From contig DYFM01000008.1 of the NCBI GenBank assembly GCA_020725175.1, positions 2,041 to 52,939 on the forward strand: a stretch of 50,899 nucleotides of DNA, read 5' to 3'. Positions 15,557-23,323 of the stretch are shown here, one piece after another (position 1 is the stretch's first letter; the number at the start of each line of letters is the position of its first letter). The DNA comes from Candidatus Paceibacter sp. (GTDB lineage: Bacteria > Patescibacteriota > Patescibacteriia > Magasanikbacterales > UBA922). Made by a program: the position numbers and the translations under genes. The notes below the pieces were generated by a model. The model searched no databases. It had not been told where the DNA came from and was given only the letters and a program-made list of their open reading frames with translations.

Positions 15557-16558
15557 ATGAAATTATTGGTTACCGGAGGTGCCGGATTTATCGGCTCCAA
15601 CTTTGTACGTTATTGGCTCAAAAACTATCCAATGGATGTGGTTGTTACTGTTGATGCGTTGACTTATGCCGGAAACTTGGAAAACCTTTCCGATGTTTCT
15701 GATAATCCACAATACAAGTTTGTACGAGGAGATATTTGTGATCGAGAACTCATTTTTTCTTTGGTAAAAGATGTGGATGTGGTGGTGCATTTTGCGGCGG
15801 AAAGTCATGTCGATCGTTCAATTCTTGATCCAGGGGCTTTTGTGCGAACAAATGTTATGGGAACGCAAATGCTACTTGACGCGGTAAAAGAATATGGAAA
15901 GCGATTCCACCATATTTCTACTGATGAAGTGTTTGGTGCATTGTCACCAACTGATCCATCATTTACCGAAACGACGAAGTATGATCCGCGAAGTCCATAT
16001 TCGGCCTCGAAAGCGGCGTCTGACCACTTGGTTCGCGCGTATTTTCATACTTACCGTACAGCAGTCACTATTTCAAACTGTTCAAACAATTACGGTCCAT
16101 ATCACTTTCCGGAAAAAATTATTCCATTGTTTATAACCAACTTATTGGAGGGTAAAAAGGTTCCAGTCTATGGTGATGGTCAACAAGTGCGGGATTGGAT
16201 CCATGTAGAAGATCACTGTCGGGGAATTGATTTTATTTTACACAAGGGAAGAATAGGCGAAACCTATTGTCTGGGGGGTGATAATGAAATTACCAATTTG
16301 GATCTGACTAAAAAGTTGATTAGTCTGCTTGGCAAAGATGAGTCATTTATTGAATACGTTGCTGACCGACCTGGACATGATCGAAGATATGCAATTGATT
16401 TTACTAAAGCAAGACAGGATCTGGAATGGGAACCGCTCATTACTCTTGACGAAGGTTTAGAGAAAACTGTTCAGTGGTATATTGAGCATCAAGAATGGGT
16501 GAATCGGTGTAAGAGTGGGGAATATAAGGAATTTTATGCTCAGCAGTATGGAAGATGA
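15557..16558 (+). CDS. rmlB: dTDP-glucose 4,6-dehydratase
   Basis: A 333-aa extended short-chain dehydrogenase that makes dTDP-4-keto-6-deoxyglucose. The N-terminal NAD site is GGAGFIGSNF (residues 7-16). HFAAESHVDRSI marks the RmlB family, STDEVFG holds the catalytic Asp-Glu pair, and YSASKAASDH is the YxxxK active site. VYGDGQQVRDWIHVEDHC and RPGHDRRYAID are diagnostic C-terminal blocks. Length is typical. It follows the cupin by 2 nt; a reductase and, 8 kb away, an rmlA-like gene complete a dispersed pathway. Confidence 0.95.
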   Translation: MKLLVTGGAGFIGSNFVRYWLKNYPMDVVVTVDALTYAGNLENLSDVSDNPQYKFVRGDICDRELIFSLVKDVDVVVHFAAESHVDRSILDPGAFVRTNVMGTQMLLDAVKEYGKRFHHISTDEVFGALSPTDPSFTETTKYDPRSPYSASKAASDHLVRAYFHTYRTAVTISNCSNNYGPYHFPEKIIPLFITNLLEGKKVPVYGDGQQVRDWIHVEDHCRGIDFILHKGRIGETYCLGGDNEITNLDLTKKLISLLGKDESFIEYVADRPGHDRRYAIDFTKARQDLEWEPLITLDEGLEKTVQWYIEHQEWVNRCKSGEYKEFYAQQYGR

Positions 16559-16573
16559 GTTGGACGTGGTTTA

Positions 16574-16660
16574 TAAGCAGAGTAAGCAGAGTAAGTCATT
16601 GTATTGACACAATATTTCAAATGCATATTCTGCTTAATCTGCATATTCTGCCTACAAGCC
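16574..16660. repeat. Inverted-repeat element (GCAGAGTAAGCAG family)
   Basis: GCAGAGTAAGCAGAGTAAG (16574-16592) is facing ATTCTGCTTAATCTGC and ATTCTGCCTAC (16627-16660). The same vocabulary occurs near 21430-21470, 26951-26957 and 48374-48651, so this word family is dispersed rather than private to one gap. Confidence 0.65.
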
Positions 16661-16733
16661 CTAATTTGCTTTGAGTGTCTTTACTGTGATAAATCTAATA
16701 ATAGAACAACGTATTTAATCTCACTATGTCTAT

Positions 16734-17606
16734 ATGAAAATTCTCATTTTTGGAAAGGGATATATCGCCAATCGCTGCAAAGAATCGTGGGGTGACGAAG
16801 CGGTTATTTCTGAGAAAAAAGTTTTTTCAGTTGAAGACGCACTCGCGGAAATTCAGTATCATGCGCCGGATGTCGTGTTTAATGCTGCCGGAGTGACTGG
16901 AAAACCAAATGTAGACTGGTGTGAGGATCATCCGAGGGAATCGATGCTTGGAAATACGCTTATGCCGATTGCCCTCGCAGAGGCGTGTCAGCGGGAAGGA
17001 AAGTATCTCCTTCATCTTGGATCGGGTTGTATCTATTACGGCGATTCTCTGCACGCAGATAAGGCTTGGCGAGAAAGTGACTTTGGTAATCCAAGCGCGA
17101 CGTATTCTCGCCACAAATGGGCGGCAGACTTGGCACTTTCTACTCTTCCAAATGTTGGTATCGCCCGGATTCGTATGCCGATAGACAGTATTCCTTCTCC
17201 GAGAAATTTAATTGACAAGTTGGCGATGTATCCAAAAATTATTGATGTAGAAAATAGTGTTACGATTGTAGATGATATGATTGAGGTGCTGTATCAACTT
17301 TTGAGTAAAAAAGCGAGTGGTGTGTTTCATGTCGTAAACCCAGGGTACATGAAACATCGTCAATTGATTGATTTGTATAAAACGTATGTTGATCCGGAAC
17401 ATACCAATGAGTGGATTACGGAAGATGAACTAGTGACAGTTGGGCTGGCAACAAAAAAACGATCCAATAATTTTTTACACTCTGAACGGTTGCAACAAAT
17501 TGGCATCACCATCCGACCGATTGATGTGGCACTAGAGGACACGATGAAAAAATACGCTGAACATAAGAAAGCCGGTGTAGTATCGGTGGAGATTTTAACG
17601 TGTTGA
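16734..17606 (+). CDS. NAD-dependent sugar reductase resembling plant rhamnose epimerase/reductase
   Basis: A 290-aa short-chain dehydrogenase-fold protein. The start MKILIFGKGYIANRC has the FGKGYI nucleotide loop, followed by VFNAAGVTGKPNVDWCE, LHLGSGCIYYGDS, YSRHKWAAD (YxxxK) and RIRMPIDSIPSPRNLIDK. From memory, VTGxPNVDWCE, GCI and RMPI...PRN resemble the plant UER1/NRS-ER enzymes that finish UDP-rhamnose synthesis more than bacterial RmlD. The likely role is reduction (and perhaps epimerisation) of a 4-keto-6-deoxy sugar after RmlB. It is separated from rmlB by an inverted-repeat element. Fold call is strong; the exact product is inferred. Confidence 0.75.
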   Translation: MKILIFGKGYIANRCKESWGDEAVISEKKVFSVEDALAEIQYHAPDVVFNAAGVTGKPNVDWCEDHPRESMLGNTLMPIALAEACQREGKYLLHLGSGCIYYGDSLHADKAWRESDFGNPSATYSRHKWAADLALSTLPNVGIARIRMPIDSIPSPRNLIDKLAMYPKIIDVENSVTIVDDMIEVLYQLLSKKASGVFHVVNPGYMKHRQLIDLYKTYVDPEHTNEWITEDELVTVGLATKKRSNNFLHSERLQQIGITIRPIDVALEDTMKKYAEHKKAGVVSVEILTC

Positions 17607-17608
17607 GT

Positions 17609-17965
17609 ATGGTTCATGAGAGTACAGATAGTGCTGTTGGTAAAGTAGTTGATTTGAATAGTTGGAAAGCAGAAAAAGAGATGCTAGAAGCAAGAAAGAT
17701 ATGGAATGATGTTGTGGTTTATTGTGATATGTTGATACATGAATTACGTGAGAAAAAGAGACAAAGAAAGTCTGTTGGCACAAAAACACAGTTTGCGGAA
17801 TGGGATGAGGTAACAGGATTAGGAAGTCCGGGAGAAGTATCACCCTGGAGAATTGTGCGATATCTTGAACAAATTATACATACCCCTACTTTACAGGTTG
17901 AAAAGGGAAATTTTGAGCCAAACAGTAACGACTTAGAGCAGATGAGGAAAAAACTGGGGGGGTGA
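17609..17965 (+). CDS. Hypothetical protein
   Basis: A 118-aa charged protein rich in Lys and Glu, with predicted helical stretches (SWKAEKEMLEARKIWNDVVVYCDMLIHELREKKRQRK, here split as SWKAEKEMLEARKIW and DMLIHELREKKRQRK) and a C-terminal EQMRKKLGG. No signal peptide or membrane segment. I do not recognise it. It begins 2 nt after the reductase stop, so it is translationally linked to that gene. A GTG at 17600 would overlap the reductase; the ATG at 17609 is preferred. Confidence 0.6.
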   Translation: MVHESTDSAVGKVVDLNSWKAEKEMLEARKIWNDVVVYCDMLIHELREKKRQRKSVGTKTQFAEWDEVTGLGSPGEVSPWRIVRYLEQIIHTPTLQVEKGNFEPNSNDLEQMRKKLGG

Positions 17966-18125
17966 AATTTGACGCATCTTCAAAGGAGCGAGAAATGTTG
18001 AATGTGGTTTTGGGTAGACTGGGGAAGCTAGAACTGAAAAAAGAATAGAAACAATAATCCAGATTATACTATCCACAGAACATAACCTATAACCCTTGCA
18101 AAGAGAGAGAGAGTTTGATAGTCTA

Positions 18126-18161
18126 CCCCGTTTTCCGGACCTACCGGAAACGGGGTTTTTT
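18126..18161 (+). terminator. Strong intrinsic terminator
   Basis: CCCCGTTTTCCGG pairs with CCGGAAACGGGG (one bulged T) and is followed by TTTTTT. It closes the sugar operon and marks the left border of the GC-rich island. Confidence 0.85.
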
Positions 18162-18237
18162 GATTTTCCGATCTTCTACCCTGCAGTACGCGAAATGAAG
18201 ATCGGCCGTCCCAGGCTGGGGGCGGAGAAGGAGGAGT

Positions 18238-18885
18238 GTGACTCAGAGTCTCCTCCTCCTCTCTGAAGCGATTGCGCTGGGGTTTGCGCCCCAGTGGATT
18301 GCCTCAGTAGAGGGGGACGTCCTCCTTTCCCGAACTGGTCGAGGAGAGATCCTTCGTGTGGTGGTTGCACGCGATGGAAAACCTCTATATGACCAGTGGG
18401 TCGCTGTCGAGCCGATCGGAGCAGCTACTGCTCCGATTGACAAAAACGGACGGCTCGGCCTGGTCCAGGTTTGGAGGCCAGTTGCTTCGGCAACTGATCC
18501 GGTCATTCCTTGGCAGGTCGACGTTCGAATGCTCGGCCGTCTTTGTTGGGAAATCCCTCGGGGTTTCCCTGAAGTCGGTGAGCAAGGCTCGGAGACGGCT
18601 CTTCGGGAGGGGGGCGAGGAGATGGGGCGACATCTCTCCGGACCGGTGTGCCTTGGTAGGTACAACGCGAATTCGACGTTCTTCGTGAACTCGATTCCGT
18701 TGTGGACGGCCAGGGTTGCTGGTAGCGGAGAGGTGGTCGCAGGGGATCCGAACGAAAGGATCCTTCGGGCAAGCTTTTTCACGACTGAGAAAGTCGGAAG
18801 AATGCTTGACTCGGGGGATCTGGAGGACGGATTCACTCTGGCCGCGTTGACCTATCTTGGTCGACGCGGATTGTTCCGTCTCTAA
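18238..18885 (+). CDS. NUDIX hydrolase with foreign base composition
   Basis: A 215-aa NUDIX protein. Its box is PRGFPEVGEQGSETALREGG then EEMG, so spacing is canonical, with a Gly in the first hydrophobic position. Codons favour G and C at third positions (CTC, GTC, CGG, TCG) unlike every neighbour, so the gene was probably acquired recently. The start GTG at 18238 sits close behind a Shine-Dalgarno-like AAGGAGG; neighbours almost never have one. It lies between two strong terminators and thus forms its own unit with the non-coding tail to 19248. The FPEVGEQG...ALRE form suggests an ADP-ribose or nucleotide-sugar type, but the substrate is unknown. Confidence 0.8.
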   Translation: MTQSLLLLSEAIALGFAPQWIASVEGDVLLSRTGRGEILRVVVARDGKPLYDQWVAVEPIGAATAPIDKNGRLGLVQVWRPVASATDPVIPWQVDVRMLGRLCWEIPRGFPEVGEQGSETALREGGEEMGRHLSGPVCLGRYNANSTFFVNSIPLWTARVAGSGEVVAGDPNERILRASFFTTEKVGRMLDSGDLEDGFTLAALTYLGRRGLFRL

Positions 18886-19222
18886 GCTCCTCGAAGGAGG
18901 CAGGTGCGGGTGCTCTCGACCCGACCGCGCCTAAAACCCGAAATCTGAACCATTGCGCGATGGGTGGTTTGGAAAGTACGGCAGAGTTGGAGGGAGATGT
19001 ATAGGTCGGAAATCCCTCCTATTCGATCGCAAGATCGGAGAAACCGGTGAGAGGTTGCCACCGGAGTTCCACTGGAAGTGGGACACTCTGAAACTAAGAG
19101 AGGCCGGCGGAGGCAGACAAAAAGAGCGGGGCAGCCAGCCCGTTTGAGTATGAATGCTCCTCCCGGCAGTAACCAAGGAGGATACCCGAGTGCGCGCAAG
19201 CAACCTCGGGACAATCCAAAAG
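18886..19222 (+). ncRNA. GC-rich non-coding tail, possible structured RNA
   Basis: About 340 bases with the same high GC as the NUDIX gene but with no convincing frame; the longest ones are short, start at TTG and lack family features. Several local pairings can be drawn, for example ATCGATC-type near 19022-19036 and CCCGAG/CTCGGG near 19188-19211, and the stretch ends in an intrinsic terminator. It could be a long 3' UTR, a small RNA, or a decayed gene. Evidence is compositional only. Confidence 0.3.
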
Positions 19223-19248
19223 CTCTTCAGAAAACTGGAGGGTTTTTT
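19223..19248 (+). terminator. Intrinsic terminator at the right border of the GC-rich island
   Basis: CTCTTCAG pairs with CTGGAGGG across AAAA (two G-T wobbles), followed by TTTTTT. It ends the transcript that starts before the NUDIX gene. Confidence 0.7.
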
Positions 19249-19266
19249 GTTTGAACCACCCCTTGC

Positions 19267-19288
19267 CCCCTCCTTGTTGAAGGAGGGG
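19267..19288. repeat. Palindrome CCCCTCCTT-GTTG-AAGGAGGGG
   Basis: A perfect 9-bp stem inside a longer imperfect inverted repeat that runs from AACCACCCC (about 19253) to GATTGGGTT (about 19298). Elements of this form are scattered in other bacterial genomes, to my knowledge, as non-coding repeats. No tail of T follows. Confidence 0.6.
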
Positions 19289-19306
19289 AGATTGGGTTAC
19301 TATTAC

Positions 19307-19335
19307 TTGCTTTTTTGCTCTTTTTTTTGTAAACT
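19307..19335 (+). promoter_or_regulatory. Promoter for the GT2 cluster
   Basis: TTGCTT, 17 nt of nearly pure T/C/G, TAAACT, 55 nt before ATG at 19390. It is almost a copy of the promoter at 6564-6592 that drives the GT4 gene. Confidence 0.55.
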
Positions 19336-19389
19336 AAAGCCAAACAAATGATGTTATCTGATATCTGCTATCTGTTATTTGAAAACAAT

Positions 19390-20241
19390 ATGGATCTTTC
19401 CATCATCACTGTCACCTGGAATTCAGCTTCACTCATCCGAGAACAAATCCGCTCGGTTGTTTCCGGTTGCAAAAATATCACCTGTGAAGAAATTGTTGTC
19501 GATAATTCATCAACCGATCAAACAGTTGAGATTGTAAAAAATGAATTTCCGGAGGTTACTCTTATAGCCAATAAAGAAAACAAAGGTTTTGGTGCGGCAA
19601 ATAATCAGGGGGTGATAGTTGCAAAAGGTGAGTATCTGTTGTTTTTAAATCCAGACATGCGAGTAGAACCGGGTAGTCTAGATATTATTCTTCAGTGGAT
19701 GAGAGAGCATCCGGATGTGGGAATTGTGTCTCCAAAGTTGGTAGATGAACATGGAAATCTCAATTGGGACGCAACACCACGGCGGTTTCCTCGTTTGTGG
19801 GAACAAATTGCATTAATCTTGAAACTACCTCATCTTTTTCCGCATCTGCTTGATACATATCACATGAAAGAGGCTGATTTTGATAAAGAACAAGAAGTGG
19901 ATAGTGTGCGGGGATCATTCTTTTTCATGCGAAGAGAAATAGTTGACAAACTAGGCTGGGCGTTTGATCCGCGATACTTTATTTGGTATGAAGAAGTAGA
20001 TGCCTGTCGAGAAGCGAAACGGTTGGGTTATAAAGTAGTGTATTCACCTGTCATTACTTGTGTTGACTATATTGGACAAAGCTTCAAGCAACGAAGTACA
20101 CTCTGGAAACAAAAGCAATTTACGGCCAGTATGTTGGTGTATTTTAAAAAATGGGAACCTTGGTGGAAATGGATGTGGATTGCGTTTTTTCGGCCGGTGG
20201 GGATATGTATGGCATGGGTAAATGATAGGCTGCAAAAATAA
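19390..20241 (+). CDS. Glycosyltransferase family 2
   Basis: A 283-aa inverting GT-A fold glycosyltransferase. MDLSIITVTWNSA opens the fold; NKGFGAANNQG, FLNPDMRVEPG (DxD region), VRGSFFFMRREIVDKLG and WYEEVDACREAKRLGY (the acceptor-side ED motif) follow. This is the rhamnosyltransferase-like branch of GT2. A 14-codon upstream extension of the frame is AT-rich and lacks homology, so the ATG at 19390 is used. First of four GT2 genes in the cluster. Cytoplasmic, with a possible amphipathic C-terminal helix (WWKWMWIAFFRPVGI). Donor and acceptor unknown. Confidence 0.88.
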   Translation: MDLSIITVTWNSASLIREQIRSVVSGCKNITCEEIVVDNSSTDQTVEIVKNEFPEVTLIANKENKGFGAANNQGVIVAKGEYLLFLNPDMRVEPGSLDIILQWMREHPDVGIVSPKLVDEHGNLNWDATPRRFPRLWEQIALILKLPHLFPHLLDTYHMKEADFDKEQEVDSVRGSFFFMRREIVDKLGWAFDPRYFIWYEEVDACREAKRLGYKVVYSPVITCVDYIGQSFKQRSTLWKQKQFTASMLVYFKKWEPWWKWMWIAFFRPVGICMAWVNDRLQK

Positions 20242-20246
20242 AATTG

Positions 20247-20362
20247 ATACGAATGATGCAAATCATAATGCGAATGTTGCAAATTATGCGAATAGTCATT
20301 GGTATGTAATTAAGTATTTGCATAATTTGCAACATTCGGGTAAATATTCGCGTCATTCGTAT
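20247..20362. repeat. 43-bp-arm inverted repeat
   Basis: Left arm 20247-20289 and right arm 20320-20362 are complementary over 43 bases with about eight differences. The inner 19 bases, CGAATGTTGCAAATTATGC, pair perfectly. Within each arm short words (GAATGA, GCGAAT, TGCAAAT) repeat directly. The element fills almost the whole gap between two GT2 genes and would form a very long hairpin in the mRNA. Confidence 0.85.
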
Positions 20363-20373
20363 TTAAAAAGGTT

Positions 20374-21417
20374 ATGAAACTCTCAGTCCATCTCGTCACG
20401 TGGAACGGGGCAAAGTATGTGCCTTTTCTTTTTGAATCCTTAAGAAAACAAACTTTTACCGATTGGCATTTATATATTCTTGACAACAATTCAGCCGATG
20501 GTACCGTGGCAGCAATAGAAAAAGAACTCGTAGATTTTCCGATATCGCATACTTTTTACAAACTATCAGAAAATACCGGTTTTGCCGGAGGTCATAATCG
20601 ATTGTATAAAGAGACAAAGAGTAAATACTTTTTACCCCTCAATCAAGACATGTATCTTGAGCCGGACTGTCTTCTGAAATTGATTGATTTCATGGAAAAT
20701 CATCAAGATGTTGGGTCATTGTCTCCCCGTCTCATGAGATGGAATTTTGCACAGGTAGAAGAAGGAAACTTGTCAAACAGTTTTACCGATCAGGTGGATA
20801 CATTGGGGCTTAGGGTTTATCGTAATCGACGAGTGGTTGATCAATATGGATTGCAGGCTTGGGGTAAGCTAAAGGAACAATTTTCCGAAGATTCACTCGA
20901 AGTGTTTGGAAATTCCGGAGCCTTGCCACTATTTCGAAAAAAAGCGATTGATGCGGTGGCTTTTTCCGATAGAACATTTTTTGATGAGTCATATCATTCG
21001 TATAAAGAAGATGTTGACCTGGCATACCGTTTGCGATCAGCCGGATTTCAGTCATTTGTTCTCCTTTCGGCGGTTACGTATCATGATCGTTCAGCCGCTG
21101 GGCCGGAAGGCGGTATGTCGGATATGGCAGCCAGTAAAAATAAGAAGCAACAGTCGAGTTGGGTGAAGTATCATAGTTACAAAAATCATCTGATGACTTT
21201 ATATAAAAATGAATATTGGCAGAATATATTGCTTGATTTTCCGTGGATTTTATGGTATGAATTGAGGAAGTTGATCTGGTTTTTATTATTTGATCGGTCG
21301 GTACTAAAAGGGCTTGGGGAGATGTGGAGGTTGCGAAAAGCAATAAGAGATAGGAAATTGGAAATTCGGCGGAAGAGGGTTGTAGGGTGGAGGGAGATGC
21401 GGGTGTGGTGGCGATAG
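20374..21417 (+). CDS. Glycosyltransferase family 2
   Basis: A 347-aa GT-A glycosyltransferase. MKLSVHLVTWNGAKYV, NTGFAGGHNR, PLNQDMYLEPD, and YKEDVDLAYRLRSAGF are the family blocks. The C-terminal tail (IWFLLFDRS and a basic KAIRDRKLEIRRKR run) could be membrane-associated. Different enough from the other three GT2 proteins to suggest a separate linkage. No Shine-Dalgarno motif before ATG. It follows the long inverted repeat. Confidence 0.87.
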   Translation: MKLSVHLVTWNGAKYVPFLFESLRKQTFTDWHLYILDNNSADGTVAAIEKELVDFPISHTFYKLSENTGFAGGHNRLYKETKSKYFLPLNQDMYLEPDCLLKLIDFMENHQDVGSLSPRLMRWNFAQVEEGNLSNSFTDQVDTLGLRVYRNRRVVDQYGLQAWGKLKEQFSEDSLEVFGNSGALPLFRKKAIDAVAFSDRTFFDESYHSYKEDVDLAYRLRSAGFQSFVLLSAVTYHDRSAAGPEGGMSDMAASKNKKQQSSWVKYHSYKNHLMTLYKNEYWQNILLDFPWILWYELRKLIWFLLFDRSVLKGLGEMWRLRKAIRDRKLEIRRKRVVGWREMRVWWR

Positions 21418-21485
21418 TGTTTGTACATTAAGTAGAATAGTTTGAATAAGCAGGTTACGTAGAGTATGCTTCTAAGTTTCTACAT

Positions 21486-22469
21486 ATGAATGCATCTGAA
21501 GTGAACAAACCTAAAAGAGGGGGCGGGACAGGTGAGTTTCATTCTGATCAGTCTGAATTGGAACGTAATTCGGAGAAGGTTCGGCAGTATGTTCAGCTAC
21601 TCGAAAAGGCACTTGGTCACGGGTTTCGTGTTGTAGGGATACTAGAAATTGGTTCATTTGCAAAGGATGAGGCAGTACCGTCTTCAGACATTGATACGAG
21701 AATATATGTCAGTTCAGAGACAGGGTACGCTCGGCAGACAGATGGGAGTAGATATAAAGATCGTAAAATAGATGTACATGGGGAACGGTATAAACAGTTT
21801 ACTGCTGAACACGATAAAAAACCGTGGATAGACTACAATTGGTATGAGTTTAATGAACCGGTATCCCAAGAATGTACTAATGCGCTCCAGTGTAATGTAG
21901 AGTTTGGTCTGGTTGACGTACGGTATGCAAAATATGAACTTGAACGACTTGAGAGTGAACCGGTACGGGAGCATGCACTTGTCTTACAAAGTAACGTTAT
22001 ATATGATCCGGATGGTTTTTTACAAAACAAGAGAAGAGAATTAGAAGGAAAAATAATTCCGGCAATGGTTCAGTACTATGAAAAACAATTTTTATCAGGT
22101 ATTCCATTTGATGTGATGGAACATGTTAAGCCGCATGCATCAGATAGGTACAAAGCAGAAAAAAATGGCCAAATTCAGTGGGTGAATCGAGCGGTGAAAT
22201 ATTTGCGAAACCTTGTGGCAGTTTCTACGTACAGAGTGTCTGGAGAGTTTACCTATAAAAAAACTGATGTATTAGGATTTTATAAAAAATATCTTCCGGA
22301 AGAATTTGATTTTGTGCAATTGTTGTATAATTGGAAATGTGATCCGGTAATAAGAAAAGATATGGTTGAAGATTTTTTGCATAATCCAGATCCTTTTTTT
22401 GAAGAGTTTCAGAGGCTTACTACGGACCTCAATAGAGTAGGAAAAAAAGTTTCAGCAGTAGTGTTATAA
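21486..22469 (+). CDS. Nucleotidyltransferase-fold protein
   Basis: A 327-aa protein with a Pol-beta-type nucleotidyltransferase motif: ILEIGSFAKDEAVPSSDIDTRIYV (GS, then DxD; about residues 55-78, here given as GSFAKDEAVPSSDIDTRI). The rest is mostly helical and charged and could be a substrate domain, as in aminoglycoside nucleotidyltransferases. It lies inside a glycosyltransferase run, 5 nt before the next GT2 gene, so it may transfer a nucleotide to a sugar, lipid or protein in the same pathway; that is inference. No family name is recognised with certainty. Confidence 0.65.
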   Translation: MNASEVNKPKRGGGTGEFHSDQSELERNSEKVRQYVQLLEKALGHGFRVVGILEIGSFAKDEAVPSSDIDTRIYVSSETGYARQTDGSRYKDRKIDVHGERYKQFTAEHDKKPWIDYNWYEFNEPVSQECTNALQCNVEFGLVDVRYAKYELERLESEPVREHALVLQSNVIYDPDGFLQNKRRELEGKIIPAMVQYYEKQFLSGIPFDVMEHVKPHASDRYKAEKNGQIQWVNRAVKYLRNLVAVSTYRVSGEFTYKKTDVLGFYKKYLPEEFDFVQLLYNWKCDPVIRKDMVEDFLHNPDPFFEEFQRLTTDLNRVGKKVSAVVL

Positions 22470-22474
22470 ATTTT

Positions 22475-23323
22475 ATGAAAGATATTCATATAGTATTTGT
22501 CAACTTAAACATGCGAGATGATATATTGCGTGCGATAGAAACTATCTATCAAGATATCAAAAAATGCCCGTATGATGTTCAAATAACGGTTGTTGATAAT
22601 ACAGAAAATGTTGATGGGATCAAAGAATCGCTACAGCAAAAGTTTTCTGATGTTCTTTATATAGACGCGGGAGGGAATGTTGGGTTTGGAAAAGGGAATG
22701 TAATCGGGTTTCAGGCTGTTCCCGCACGCTATTATTTTGCTCTCAATCGTGATACTATTATTCCTGAACAATCAATGACCATTGAGCGAATCGTGCGATT
22801 TATGAACGAAAATCCAAAAATTGGATGTATTGGAACAAAACTTTTAAACTTAGATGGGACATTGCAATATTCATGTTATCGATTTGATTTACCTTCTATT
22901 TTAATTAAACCGTTAAAACAGATCAACTGGGATAAGAAGTATCCGTGGGTACGTAAGTATACGGATAGACTTCTCATGAAAGATTTTGATCATAATGAGA
23001 CCCGACCGGTTGATTGGGTGTTGGGGGCGGCAATGATTGTTCGTCAAGAAGTGGTGAACGATGTGGGTTGGTTTGACGAGCGTTACTTTGCATACCTTGA
23101 GGATGCAGACTGGTGTCACACGATGTGGGAAGCGGGCTGGCCGGTCTACTATGTTCATGATATTGTGATCAAACATATGCATGCTCGAGAATCGGCCAAA
23201 GTACCGGGAATTATTAATGCGTTGGTAAAAAATAAAACTGCTCGAATTCATCTCGCAAGTTGGTTTAAATATTTAATAAAATGGCGAGGTAAACATCATT
23301 TTTATGCCCATAAACTATCCTAA
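22475..23323 (+). CDS. Glycosyltransferase family 2
   Basis: A 282-aa GT-A glycosyltransferase. Blocks seen: NVGFGKGNVIG, ALNRDTIIPE, DWVLGAAMIVRQEVV, and YLEDADWCHTMWEAGW. It starts 5 nt after the nucleotidyltransferase and its end overlaps the next GT2 gene by 20 nt in another frame, showing a tight operon. Donor and acceptor unknown. Confidence 0.87.
   Translation: MKDIHIVFVNLNMRDDILRAIETIYQDIKKCPYDVQITVVDNTENVDGIKESLQQKFSDVLYIDAGGNVGFGKGNVIGFQAVPARYYFALNRDTIIPEQSMTIERIVRFMNENPKIGCIGTKLLNLDGTLQYSCYRFDLPSILIKPLKQINWDKKYPWVRKYTDRLLMKDFDHNETRPVDWVLGAAMIVRQEVVNDVGWFDERYFAYLEDADWCHTMWEAGWPVYYVHDIVIKHMHARESAKVPGIINALVKNKTARIHLASWFKYLIKWRGKHHFYAHKLS

Noticed and set aside
18000-18049. A 17-codon peptide with a good Shine-Dalgarno motif after the 118-aa hypothetical gene
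   Set aside because: AAGGAG before an ATG near 17996 is suggestive, but 17 codons without context cannot be supported as a gene.
18882-19214. A 110-codon minus-strand frame in the GC-rich tail
   Set aside because: Open frames are expected by chance in GC-rich DNA; the product is Cys/Arg/Ser-rich with no fold signal, and it lies antisense to the presumed transcript.
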